Positions 1-12,300 of a DNA stretch of 18,505 nt are shown one piece after another. Position numbers and translations under genes: made by a program. Under the pieces are notes generated by a model, which had not been told where the DNA came from, did no database searches, and saw only the letters and a program-made list of their open reading frames with translations. The DNA is from Candidatus Omnitrophota bacterium (GTDB lineage Bacteria > Omnitrophota > Gorgyraeia > Tantalellales > Tantalellaceae). The stretch spans positions 1 to 18,505 of the forward strand of contig DAOVKF010000014.1 of the NCBI GenBank assembly GCA_030631915.1, written 5' to 3'. Numbering within the stretch: the stretch's first letter is position 1; every line of letters starts with the position of its first letter.

Positions 1-2
1 GG

Positions 3-398
3 ACAGTGAACTATTACGATGATACATGGGGCGAGCTGGAATATCATGTGACGACAGGCACCTCAGGCAGGACCCTGACCGCGCCAGGCGGCCGGTATTA
101 TGACAAACGGGACGAGTACACGACCACCACGAACGTAGATGACTGGGGATACGCCACGGACAGCGTTACCGCGGGGATCAAATTCAAAGCCGGGCAGCAG
201 ACCGGGACGTATACTTCCAATGCGGCTTACGCGGATGGGCTGGCTTCGCACACAAGGACGGAAAGCCAGAACAGGTTCGGGGATGTAATATCTTCGGTCT
301 CGGACATATATTATTGTGATGCCGACAGCGCTAACCCGGGCGCGATCGATCACATGGTGACCGTGAATGACGATGCCGCAAGGGGAGAGTGGTCCAAT
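3..398 (+). other. Rhs/YD-like leading segment of the giant protein
   Basis: This segment is rich in Tyr, Asp, Thr and Gly, with YYDDTW, GGRYYDKRDEY and DIYYCD motifs spaced like the strands of YD repeats. It has no clear repeat copy of its own and runs in frame into the 44-residue repeats. It is probably the tail of a longer Rhs-like array that begins outside the window. Confidence 0.55.
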
Positions 399-3300
399 GA
401 GACCTATTATGAGGATGATCCGGGCAGTATCTATCCGGAAGATACGCGCATCGCTTACACTTTAAGCGATAACACGTATGATGACATATTTGACGGCGGC
501 CCGCAAAGGGTAAGATCGGATTATGAATACGCGGAAGAGACAATAACCTATACCACGGTCAGCGGCGGCACAGGGACACACACCATGCAGGTTCTCAGCA
601 AGGTCTCGTCAAATGATTCCAGGAACACCGTGACCGGGTACATAAAAAATCCTTTCATCACCGGCGATCCGCAGGAACGCGTGATCGCGTTCGTGGAAGC
701 GGACAACACGGATGATGATATATTCCTTGGCGGTCCGCAAAGGGTAAAGACGGTGTATCACTGGGGCGCTCTGGAAGTCGTGGGTGAGGACGGTTTCGCG
801 AGGACCATCGAAGGCTTATATTCGACAGAGGCAAACGACCTGAAAAATACACGCACCTTTTACGGCAACGATCCGGTTTCAAGCTATTTTGCCGAAAGGC
901 GCATTCTTCATACGATCACGAACAGCCTGCCCGGCGAGGTCGCGAGAGGCGGTCCGGAACAATACACGACCTCGTATCACTGGCGGCCGGTCCTGTACGA
1001 TCCCATAAGGAACAGGCAGAAGAGCGTACTTGACTATACCGAGGCGGAAGACAGATTGCATACCCTGATCGTGTATAAAGATGATCCCAACGAGATGGAT
1101 CCCAGAAAAGTCATCTATGACCATATAGGATCCGACAACACTCCCAGGGCGGTCGCGGGCGGCCACTGTCCGCGGGTAATAACCTCTTATACCTATACCA
1201 CCGTGACCCTGGAACAGGGCGATATCAGCAAAGACATGTCAGCGCTGTATACGACGGCGACATATGACGCCGATGACCCGGAGAAGCTGCTGGACGCCGC
1301 ATATTATAAACAGGCCCCCAGCGCCGCGAAACCCACGGAAAGGGTTATTGATTACCGTATCGGTGAAAATGGCAATTATACCCTCCATACCGTATATGAG
1401 GCAATAACAAATAACGGTGTGACCAGGGACGTTCTGGGCAGGTCAGAGACACGCAGGCACGCCATGGACGGCCGGCTTAAAAATGTCACCGCTTATATGG
1501 CGGATTCGGCCGGCTGGGCCCTGCCGTCATCCCGGCAGATAGAGAGTGCGGTCGTTTATCACAGGGACGGGACCACCGTGTTCAGCAATAACGAATATGA
1601 GTATCAGGGAGACGACGGCCATTTGTTCAAGGTCACAGCCACAAAGCCGAACGGTGACCTGCGCAGTGAGACTTGGTATACCGGGAGCAGGGATAACGAG
1701 GTGGCTGACCGGACAAAAAGCTACAAACGCAGCGGGCCGTTAGACTCTACGACCTATTTTTATTACAACGCAGACGGCTGGACAAAAGAAACCGGTATTT
1801 CCTACCGCGCCGGCGGGACCAGACTGGCCGACCTTGAGTATTCCGGATTAGCCGATCACGAGAAACTCGTGGAAAAAATATCTTATGAGAGGGACGGAAC
1901 GACTGTGTATGGCGTAACACACTTCGCGTTTGACGCGGACGGGAGAATGGTCTCGTCGGAATTTAAGGCCCTTGTCGGCGGAGACTATTCGACAGCGCTT
2001 TACGCCCTGATCAGCAGCTCCACTTTTTCGGGTGATGAGGGCGAGGAACGGGTAGTCCGGGTAAAACACTATGCGCCGGCACTGGGAGGCGGCGAATTGC
2101 TTTATACCGAGGATTATAAATATGACGATGCAGATGACGGGGAGGATCCGCCCACTTTTGCGCTTCAAAGCACACATGGATACGGCAGGACCGGGAGTTA
2201 CACGAATACCTACACCGGGCCGTCGTGGGAAGAACTGTTAGAGGAGACCGTCAGTTATGAACCTGACGGAAGCATGAGAAGCATTACCACGCGCGTATAT
2301 GACAACTTTGCCATGAGGACCGTCACCACTGTCGATGAACGCGGCGCCGTAACAACGAGTTATACGGGCGGCGAAGGGGAGGAGCGCGTCATATGGTCGG
2401 AAAACAGCATAAGCGATATAAGGTCATCTTATTTTTATGAGGCTGACGGGGCTTATCAGAAGCTTATCAGGGTTGAGGATGTATATCTGAACGGTACGAA
2501 CGCGGGCACCACGCTCAGGAAAACGTATTTTGCCGGAGGCAGCGGACAGGAGAACCGGTGGAGGAGTGATCAGTACGAAAGTGGGGCCCTGGCCGGAAGT
2601 GAGTATACGTCAGAACATACCTGGTATTATTATAAAAAATATAACAGCCAGGGCGGGTGGATCGAGGACATATCAGCGGCAGATGCCGGCAGGTGGGCGC
2701 CGCTTCACAGGAGCATGTCAAAGTATGTCTATCCCACGGGGAATCTCAGCAATCGCGCTTCAGAGATGTTCTATTCCGGGTCCAAAGGAAGCGAAAGGGC
2801 GGATTACGGGAGAAGTTATGAGATGGACGGGACAACGGTCAGGGAGACTATCCAGTACAATTATGATCCGCGGGAGGCGCTTTACAGGGTGACAAATTAC
2901 ATAGGGAAATCCACGATCGTCGCTTCAGAGACACTGTTTCAAGGAAACAGGGGGAAGGAGAAGATATACCAGGTGAGGGCATATCAACCGCCGGAGGGAG
3001 GAGCCGAGGAATACGTAGCCAAGTCCCTGGAGATGGATATCAACAAGGACGGCGTTATCGGCGATATTGATTCAACCCTTCTTCAGCAGGGGATAAACCA
3101 TGTCCGGGACCTTAACGGCGACGGATTGTATGACGCCGGTGATATCGAGATCATCCGCCAGGTCATACATTTTCTGGAGCTGGCGCCGGACGGCGACCTG
3201 ACCAAAGCGGATCTTGACGCGGACGGTGAGGTAACCATGGAAGAGGTCAGGCAGCTTAGGGAGCATATCGGGCATCTGTCAGACGCGAATCTTGACGGGG

Positions 3301-6300
3301 TTTTTGACGGCAGTGACGTGGACGCCATAAACAGCGTTATAGATTTTCTCGAGACCTTTGATTCCGACGGGGACGGGGATCCGGACATCACCGATCCCGA
3401 TCCTTTCAACCCGAACTCCAATTCCGGGACGATAACGCTTGGCGCGAACAATCTCAGCGCGGTGCAGGAGGGGCTGGATTATACGTATTTTGTGCCCGGC
3501 GGGGCGAGAATAGAGGTGACAACGAACAATTCCTTCATGCGGATAAGCGATATAAAGGGGAATATGTACGATTTTGTCTCAGCCCAGAGGCTGGGCGATA
3601 TTACCGTAAGCGGTGAGGACGACGGCATGTCCGGGACCGGTATTACCGGAGGCATCCTGCCGTTGGACATGGTGCGGTTTATCCTGGATTTTGTAAAGGG
3701 GACGGAGCACCGGCCCGGGACCGCTTCCGAAGTCGCGGGCACGGTAACGGCTTTTCTTGAGGAGGTGAAAGACGTATATGACGGCGCTTATACCAGTGAA
3801 ACGCATCAGTCAGTAGCGGACATTTTAGTCTCGTATAATCCCGCCGTGCTGGCTACCGGAGGAATAAGCGCGCTCAGTTCATGGTTGATCGGCCAGGGGG
3901 CGGGTATAGTGAACTGCGCCGCGCAGGTATTGCGCGGATATTTTGTTTCCAGGGCCATGGACGAGACAGTGGAAGAGATATCCGCGGTCTCGATAATAGA
4001 GGATATATTAACAGGGGTCATAACCGGATCCACTTCAGGGGACCTCAGCAGCACACTGTATTCCATAGTCAAGTTGAGCGAGGTGAAAGGCGTTCCGCTT
4101 GTAGGTGTTGAGACGGATATAGACAGTCTCCTGGCGCTCCAGGGCCCGTTTATCGCGGCCGTGGATACGGCCGGGGATAATGAGCCGGACCACCTTGTGC
4201 TTGTCATGCACGCGAATGACATGAACGTGGTCTATGAGTCGAATGGGGAAAGCACAATAAGCACAAGAGACTCTTTCGCGGAAATGTTTGCCGGAACAGC
4301 GCTGGTCCCGAAGACTACGATGGAAAGTATTTCCAGCGGAGACAAAACTTCCGTGGAATTCCCGTCGGGTTCAATAGCCGGATTCACGCAGGACAGGGAA
4401 GGCAACGTTCTTGATGTGTCTCTCTATCTGGCCGAAGGCGAATACAGCACAGCGGCTGAGCTTTTAACAGATATCCTCGCCGAGTCGATAGCCGTCAAAC
4501 GCGACCGGGAGGAGCTTATCATAGAATCAGGGAGATTAAAGAAGAACGCCCTGGCTCCCGAGTTCGAAAACACCATTAAAGCGTCGATGGAAAAGAACGA
4601 GGAAGACAACGCGAAACTGGCCAGATTCATAGAGTCGCTCAATGATTTTCTTATTCTCTATGAGGAAGGGCCGGTATCGTCCGAAGAGGCGGAAGCGCGC
4701 GCCGGAGAGATCACAGGACTTCTGGCCGGGCTCAAGTCGGAGATAGCCGTCCTCAGGGCCGGCGCGATCGGATCCGGTATCAGAGACATGAAAACCGTGA
4801 TCAGCGAGTGCCTGGACAAGAAGGCGGAAATGGAAATACTGATAAACGAAATAAAACGCCTGGCGGGAAAGACGGGACCGGAAGAAGCCGCGGCTTCGGC
4901 CAGTATCCGGACCCAGCTGGATATCGCGGCTTATCTTATCGCGGAAGCCGGGCAGTTCATGGCGGAACTGGCGTTCGCCGTGGCGGATATACCGGATTCC
5001 GACGGGGATACCTACAGCAATGATGAAGAGGCGGCCGGCGGGACGAACCCGATGGACTACTTTGATAACGCGGGCACTACCGCCGATACCGACGGGGACG
5101 GCTACAGCGACTCACTTGAATTTCAGGCCGGGTCCGATCCGGCTGACGCGGGTATCACCCCTGATAATTTTAGGGAAGCGGGTTTTGTGTCGGATACAAG
5201 AAAAGACTCCGATCACGACGGGACCCCGGACTGGATAGAACTTATTATGGGGACAGATATAAACGAAGAAGACAGCGACGGTGATGGAGTTACGGATTAT
5301 GAGGAAGTCCGGCTGGGAATGGACCCGATGGTTTTTGACGAGGAAACGCCGTCGGAAGAAATGCGGGCGCTGGTCCATGCTCCGGCATGGCATAAGACGC
5401 AGCTGACGCTTAAATCCGTGGAAAGCGCGGATATCAACGGTGATGGACTGATCGATTTGCAGGACATAATCAGCCTGAGTATCTTGATGTCCAATTTCGC
5501 GGATCTCACCGGCGACAGGGTCGTAAATGAAAGCGACATCCTGCGGATGAAAGATATAGTAAATTTCGCTTCGCTCGAAGTGAACTTAATGGACATCGAA
5601 AGGGCGGATATATCCGGACCTCTGGGGGAACCTGACGGGAGGGTCGACGGATGGGATATAACGGCTATAAGGGAGGGACTGCTGTTTTACAAGGATATAA
5701 ACGGTGACCGCAGGGTCGATGAAGAAGATATCTCATTGATAAGAGAGCTCAAGTCCATCGGGCTTTCGGTCGAAGACGTTCTGAGCGCCGATGTCGACGG
5801 TAACGGCAAGATAAACGCAGCGGACATGAAGATCATCGACAGGGTCCTGGCTTACAGCGGGGACCTTGAGGTCGCGCCCTGGGAGCATATGGAGCTGATG
5901 GATAAGGTGCTCGAATGGCTGTCGCTGAGTTCGGCGGCTATCGACGACGGCGATCGCCGCATGGATATCAATGGTGACGGGACAGTGGATATAATGGATC
6001 TGCACGAACTCAGCAGGGCCCTGAACGACCTTGTTGATGTGAACCTTGACGGGATATATGAAAGGGCGGATTGTGACAGGATACTTCAGATGATCGGGCC
6101 GGATAGAACGGAACAGGTCATTACTGCCGAACAGATAAAAAGGGCCAATATTGACGGTGAGGGGAACGTGAGCATAAATGATTTCCATCTGATCAACAGT
6201 TTTTATGACAGGCTGCGGGAAGGAGATATAGACGGAGGCGGTGTGGTCGACGACGGCGAAGGCATCGATACGGACACAGGGCGGATCAATGCGATCATTC

Positions 6301-9300
6301 AATACAGGAACCTGGTGGACGACTGGGGAATAACCCCGGCTAACATGACAGCCGGTGACCTTAGCGGAAACGGCAGAATAGATGCCGGTGACCTTGGCCT
6401 TTACCAGTCTTCTTATGACGCGTTGTATCCCGCCAATATTGTCAACCGATTCGGTGTTAATACCCGATATCCGAAGGCAGACTTCAATTATGACGGCCGG
6501 GTCGACAAATACGACAGGGAATATCTGGAAGTTATGATAGAAAGGATATACACGACGGCAGACGACATACCTGAAAACGCCTGGGCCGGAATTATTAACG
6601 GCATAAAAGGTGCGGATTTCAACAACGACCGGATGCTGGATGAAAAAGACAAGGAAAGAATAGAGAGCACCATGGATAAATTAAGAGACGTTGACGGGAA
6701 CGGCGTCATAGGCGAAGACTTTTACGCGTATGATCCCTATACCGGCACCATCATACTGGGGAGTAACGGGATAGCGGATGACGTGGACAAGATAAACCTT
6801 ATTATTGAAAAGGACAAATATTCCTTTACCAATACCGAGATAGATGCCTCGGATATCGCCGGCGGCGGCGCTGACACGCCCTATGGAGGAGCCGACGGCG
6901 TGGTCGATTTCCTGGACGTGATAGCGTTCCATGACGCCATTGACAATTATCTCTGGCGGGACCTCAACGGCGATAAGAAGTATGACGAACATGATATCGA
7001 ATGTCTGAACGCGATAAGCCATTATCAGCAGACCAGGCAGGATCTCGGTATGCAAGATATGACAGTGTTCGATATGAATTATGAGGATGACAGGGGCCGG
7101 ATACAGGGTGACGGCAATATAAACCAGGCGGATGTCGCGGCCATGGAACGCCACATGCATAATCTTGTCGATCTTAACGGCGATAGTATCATAGATCACC
7201 GGGAGAGGGAGCTTTTTCTGGCGGTCACAAATGCGTCTGTATACGGATACCTGGAGACCGCGTTACTGGGCATTACCGCTCAGCAGTCCGCGAACGCGGA
7301 CTGCAACGGCGACGGAAGGATAAGCCTTGCGGACAGATCGATGGTTATTGATGACGATGTAGATATCGACGGCGACGGTACCGGCTGTTCGTCTGATACG
7401 GATGATCTGCCGGTGTTTGACCTTATACACGGGTATATCAATCCATACAAACTCCGGATGTGCGATATCAACGGCGACGGCGCGGTTAACGTAGATGACC
7501 ACGATAGTTTTAATAACGAACTTGCGGTATATAAGGGCAGCCAGGACGCTGAGGACCTGGCGAAGTATGACATAGACGGAGATGATGATATTGACGCTGA
7601 CGACCTGGCACACCTGGAACACATAATCCAGGATTATCTCGCTTATGGCATAACGCAAAGCCTGTATGATCTGTGCAATATTGTGGAGAACGATCCGGAA
7701 GAAAGGGTCGTGGTGGATGAAAATGACCGTGAAGCCTTCAAGAGAAGTTATGGTTATGACGCATGGGGGAATTGCAACGGATCCAACCTGATCAAACTGG
7801 ACGTTAACGGGGACGGCAACGTGAGCGGGCTGGACCTGCAGTTCATGAAACAGAGGATAACCGCCGGTTTTGAGATCGAGGTCTATTCCAACACGATCGT
7901 TTCAAGAGCCAATGCCAACGGCGATAAGGACGCCGAAGGGATGGATATCGTGGATTCCGAAGACCAGGAACTGATGATGTGGGCATTAAACGTGACCGGA
8001 GGAGATACAGGGCTTTATAAGACGCATGGCCGGAAAGCGATCATCGATATCATTAAATTTATCAACTACCGTGAAGCTAAATTGCTGCTCGATGCGCATG
8101 ATCTCGATAATAACAACGGCCGGATAGATACGGAAAGCGAGATACAGCTTTTCAGGGCCAACTATCCCGAATTGTCGGAAGGATCGGTCGCAAATAAGAT
8201 CAAATGGGCGAATTTTAACGGTGTGCAGGATCAGCATAAACACCGGGCGGATGTTGTCGAGGACGGTACAGGCGTAGTCACGATCAATGCCGATGACGTC
8301 AACGCCATGAAAAGCGCCCTGGGGGATATAAGTAAATATGATCTGATAAACGTCCAGGGCGAGAACGGCGATATACCCGTCATTGATGACAACGACCTCG
8401 CGCGGATGGTGGAACTTATCAATTACATACAGGAAGGCGCTTTCGGCGGGAATATATACGGTATGGTAGACGGCGAGTACACGCAGATCGGGGTTGGCGA
8501 TTGTTTAAGCGTTATCTTTACCGGCAACCTGGACGGGCAGGGTGCCGGGGCTGGTATAAACCAGACGGACCTTGTTGTCTTTGACGAAAGCCTGCCCCGC
8601 CTCGTAGATATATTCTGGACGCAGTCCGAAGCCGGTGCGGGTATCATAAACCAGACCGATATTGATAAACTGTCGGTCATGGTAAACCTTGGCACGATGG
8701 GAGTAGAAAACTCGTGGATCAGCGAAGGGAAGGGAGATATTGACGGTGACGGCGATGTGGACCAGTCGGATATAAATTTACTGCGCAATATCATATACGG
8801 CCAGAGCCAGTATGACCTGGATTTTGACGGTTTTCTCACCATAAAGGATGTCGGCCTGGTCGAGGAGATCATGGTCAAGAAACTGCGGGCCGAAGAGCTC
8901 GTTACGGCTGATATAAACAGTGACGGCAGAATAGACCGGATGGACTGGCAGACGCTTGAAGGTGCCTTTACCCGGGTAACGGGGATGGACCCTGACGGAG
9001 TGCGTATCGACGGCATGTGCAGTCTCGATCTCAATGGGGACAGGGAGTTCAGCGATCTTGATGTGGTGGCGTGGTTGAACGCGTACCGCCGCATGCAGGT
9101 GGAGGAATACTTGGACCGGAACAACGTGAATATAGAGGAATACCTGTTTGACGTAGTGGATGAGAAGGGACACGACGTGCCTGACGGGATCATCGATGAA
9201 AACGACCGGAAGGCATTGTGTCAGGCGCTGTCATACCTGAAAGTCAATCTTTCCGGAGAAGAAGGCATGACACAGGACGACGTGGACAGGGCAAGGGAGA

Positions 9301-12300
9301 TCGTCGATCTTATGAAAGCCTGGAACCTCGATATAGCCGCTTTGGCCAATGCCGATATAGACGGTGACGGCGTAATAACGGAAGATGACATAAGTAAGAT
9401 AGAGACTGCCGTAGGCGTGGTCAGGGATGTAAACGGCGACGGGCGCAAAGACACCGCTGACGTCCGGAAGGTCAGGGAAGTCGTGGATTATCTGGCATAC
9501 AGGAGGATATACGGCGAAGAGACGATCATGACAGCGGATATCGATGGTGACGGCCTTGTCAGCGTCAGTGAGAAGAACGAACTTATGGGAGTAATACATT
9601 ATCATTCCGATATCACCGGCGACGCGGTTGTGGATCAGGAGGATATAGACCGTTTGACGGATGTCCTTACCTATTTAAGGCTTGACGTAACGCCCGCTGA
9701 GTTCGCCATGGCTGATCTTAACGAAAACGGCACAGTGGATGAAGCCGACCTTAAGGCCATGCAGGACGCTGTCAACCTTTTTGATAAGTGTGATATTACA
9801 GGCGACGGGACCGTCAACAGCGATGACAGGGACGTAATTGACGCAGTGGCGCGATTCGTGCAAAGAGCCGCGATACCGGAAGGAGAGGCCGGCGCCCTTT
9901 ATTACGGCGTACCGGAGATAGAGGCTGCCGATATAAACGACGACGGAGTGGTGGACGGCAGTGATGTCAAGATCATAGACTATTATCTGTCAAGCAAGTT
10001 CGATCTGGGCGGGACCGAAGGCGTCTGGGATAATCAGGATATCGGTATAATGCGGAAGATAGTCGAATATTTCGAAACACCTGTTGATAACTTGATGAGA
10101 AAATACGCCGACATCAACGGTGACGGAGCCGTAACCTCGCTCGATATAAGCACCTTGAGCGGCTACCTGGAAGATATCGCCAAAGCTGATTTCAAGGGTA
10201 ACGGCCCTGTTACAGCCGTGTCTTTCTGGTCGGAAGATTACGAGATGAGGCGGTTTGAGCTTACAGAAGATAACAGCGCGGTTTCGGTAGGAGTGGACGG
10301 CGTATATACCACGGTGATCATTGACTCCGGTTTTGAGTTCAAGGTGGCGATCGACGCGGATACGGAAGACATCATTTCGGTATATGCCGTTACCCCGAAA
10401 GGTATTGCCGGGAACGCGCTCCTTACGGCTGATAACAGCGGCCTGATCGGTAATGGCGAGACACGTGTAGAGTTCGAAGGCGCCGCGGCCGTGATTTCAC
10501 GGGACGGTGACGGAGTCCTGGACCGGTATGACCTTGAGAAGATCCGGAAGATCATAGAATTCACCCATTACGATTTCTCATACCGAGTCGAAGCGCCGGT
10601 TGATACCACACCCGTGACAGGTAACGCCGAATATTCTCATAACGGCAGCTACACGACCGGGCTTACTGTCTATTATAAGGATTCGTCACGGGACGAGATA
10701 GAGTTCAGCGCATCAGGAGAGGTCGTAACGTTCACAATGGTGGATGTGTACGGCGGCGAGGTATCTCTTTCTTTGAATTCCTCGAACAGTAACATTGTCC
10801 CGGAAGGGGTGGAGATACCGGACATAGACGGCCAGAAAGTCATAATCGTCCTTGACTGGCCGGTCGTGACGCATATAACGCGTGTCAGGACCATGGATAC
10901 GAGTTTTGAAGTGAGCCCTGTTATATACAAGAGAGATGAAGACGGCAACATAGTGCTTGACGCTAACGGCGATCCTGTGCCGGATTATACTCAGGCATCC
11001 GCGACAGGGCAGGATTTCGGCAGTCTTGTGAGCAGAGGGGACGTTAATAATGACGGGTTCATAACATTTGAGGACAAGGCTGTCATACAGGCAATGCTGG
11101 ACAGAATGCTGGATGTTAACAATGACGGGGATATAAGCAGGCTTGATTTTGAGAATATTGCCGCGGTGGTCGAATCCATCAGCATGAACCTCACCGAGGA
11201 AGAAGTCAGAAAAGCGGACATAAACAGGAACGGACAGGTGGACGGCGATGATATAGCGGTCTTCGAGAACATGTTCGGCGTCCTTTCAAGATGCGATGTG
11301 GACGGGATACCGGGCGCTACACAGAGGGATGTCGACTATATCAAAGGCATCTTCCAGTTCGCGGCCGAAAGCGACGAGATCATGCCAAGGGAGGAGATAG
11401 AAGCGGCGGACATCAATGGAGACGGTAAGATCAACGCCTCAGATAAAGTTTTGCTTTTGGACGTGCTGGAAAAACTGCAGGACGTCAATCACGACGGAGT
11501 TATCGATGAGAACGACGCTGACAGATTAGAGGAGATCCTGAGAGCCATGGAGATGAACGTCACGGAGGAGGACATAATCAAAGCTGACATAGACGGCGAC
11601 GGAGAAGTGACGGATATCGACATATCACTGCTGGAACAAAGTATGGCGGTTTACAACCAGACGGTATCAGTGCCGGCAGGGTATGATGTGAACGGTGACG
11701 AAAAGATAGACGGGCAAGATATTGTAAATTACCGCCTGATCGACGTTAACAGGGACGGCGAAGTGAGCGAGGCGGATATAGAGGAACTTCAAGGTCTTCT
11801 TGCGGGTGCCCATGAAGCCGGGCAGATAGAACTTAACGATCTGGCACGATGCGATATAAACGGGGACGGGGTCGCGGACGATCGTGACCTTGAGGAAATG
11901 CGTAAAGTCCTTCTGGGGCATGTGGACGTGAACTCGGACGGCAGGCTCGATCCATATGATAAGCTCTTCATGGAGAAAACGATACAATACCTGTCGTATG
12001 GTATTACGGCCGAAGAAAAAGAGATGGCGGACCTGAACGGTGACGGAAGGGTCACTCCGGAAGATGAATACAGGATGCTGCAGCTGATCAATGTTTTCAA
12101 GAACGGCGATGTCGATTGTAACAGGGTCATCAACATGGATGATCTGGACCTTCTTAATCAGATGCTCTCTTTTCTCGAAAATGTCCAGACATACCTGCCG
12201 GAGACCGTTCAGAGGGCGGATATAAATAATGACGGTGTTGTCGACAGGAACGATCTCGACCAGCTTTCTCTGCTGAAGATCCATTCCGTCGACATAGACG

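Noticed and set aside
6..8. GTG at 6-8 as the true start of the giant protein
   Set aside because: The frame is open before it, there is no ribosome binding site and no signal peptide follows. It is better read as an internal Val codon of a gene that begins upstream.
3750..4320. C39-type ABC exporter
   Set aside because: Only the peptidase-like domain is present; no transmembrane domain, Walker A or ABC signature follows.
8423..9193. Long - strand open frame of about 256 codons
   Set aside because: It has a Ser/Pro/Arg-rich composition typical of antisense to Asp/Gly-rich repeats. No recognisable domain.
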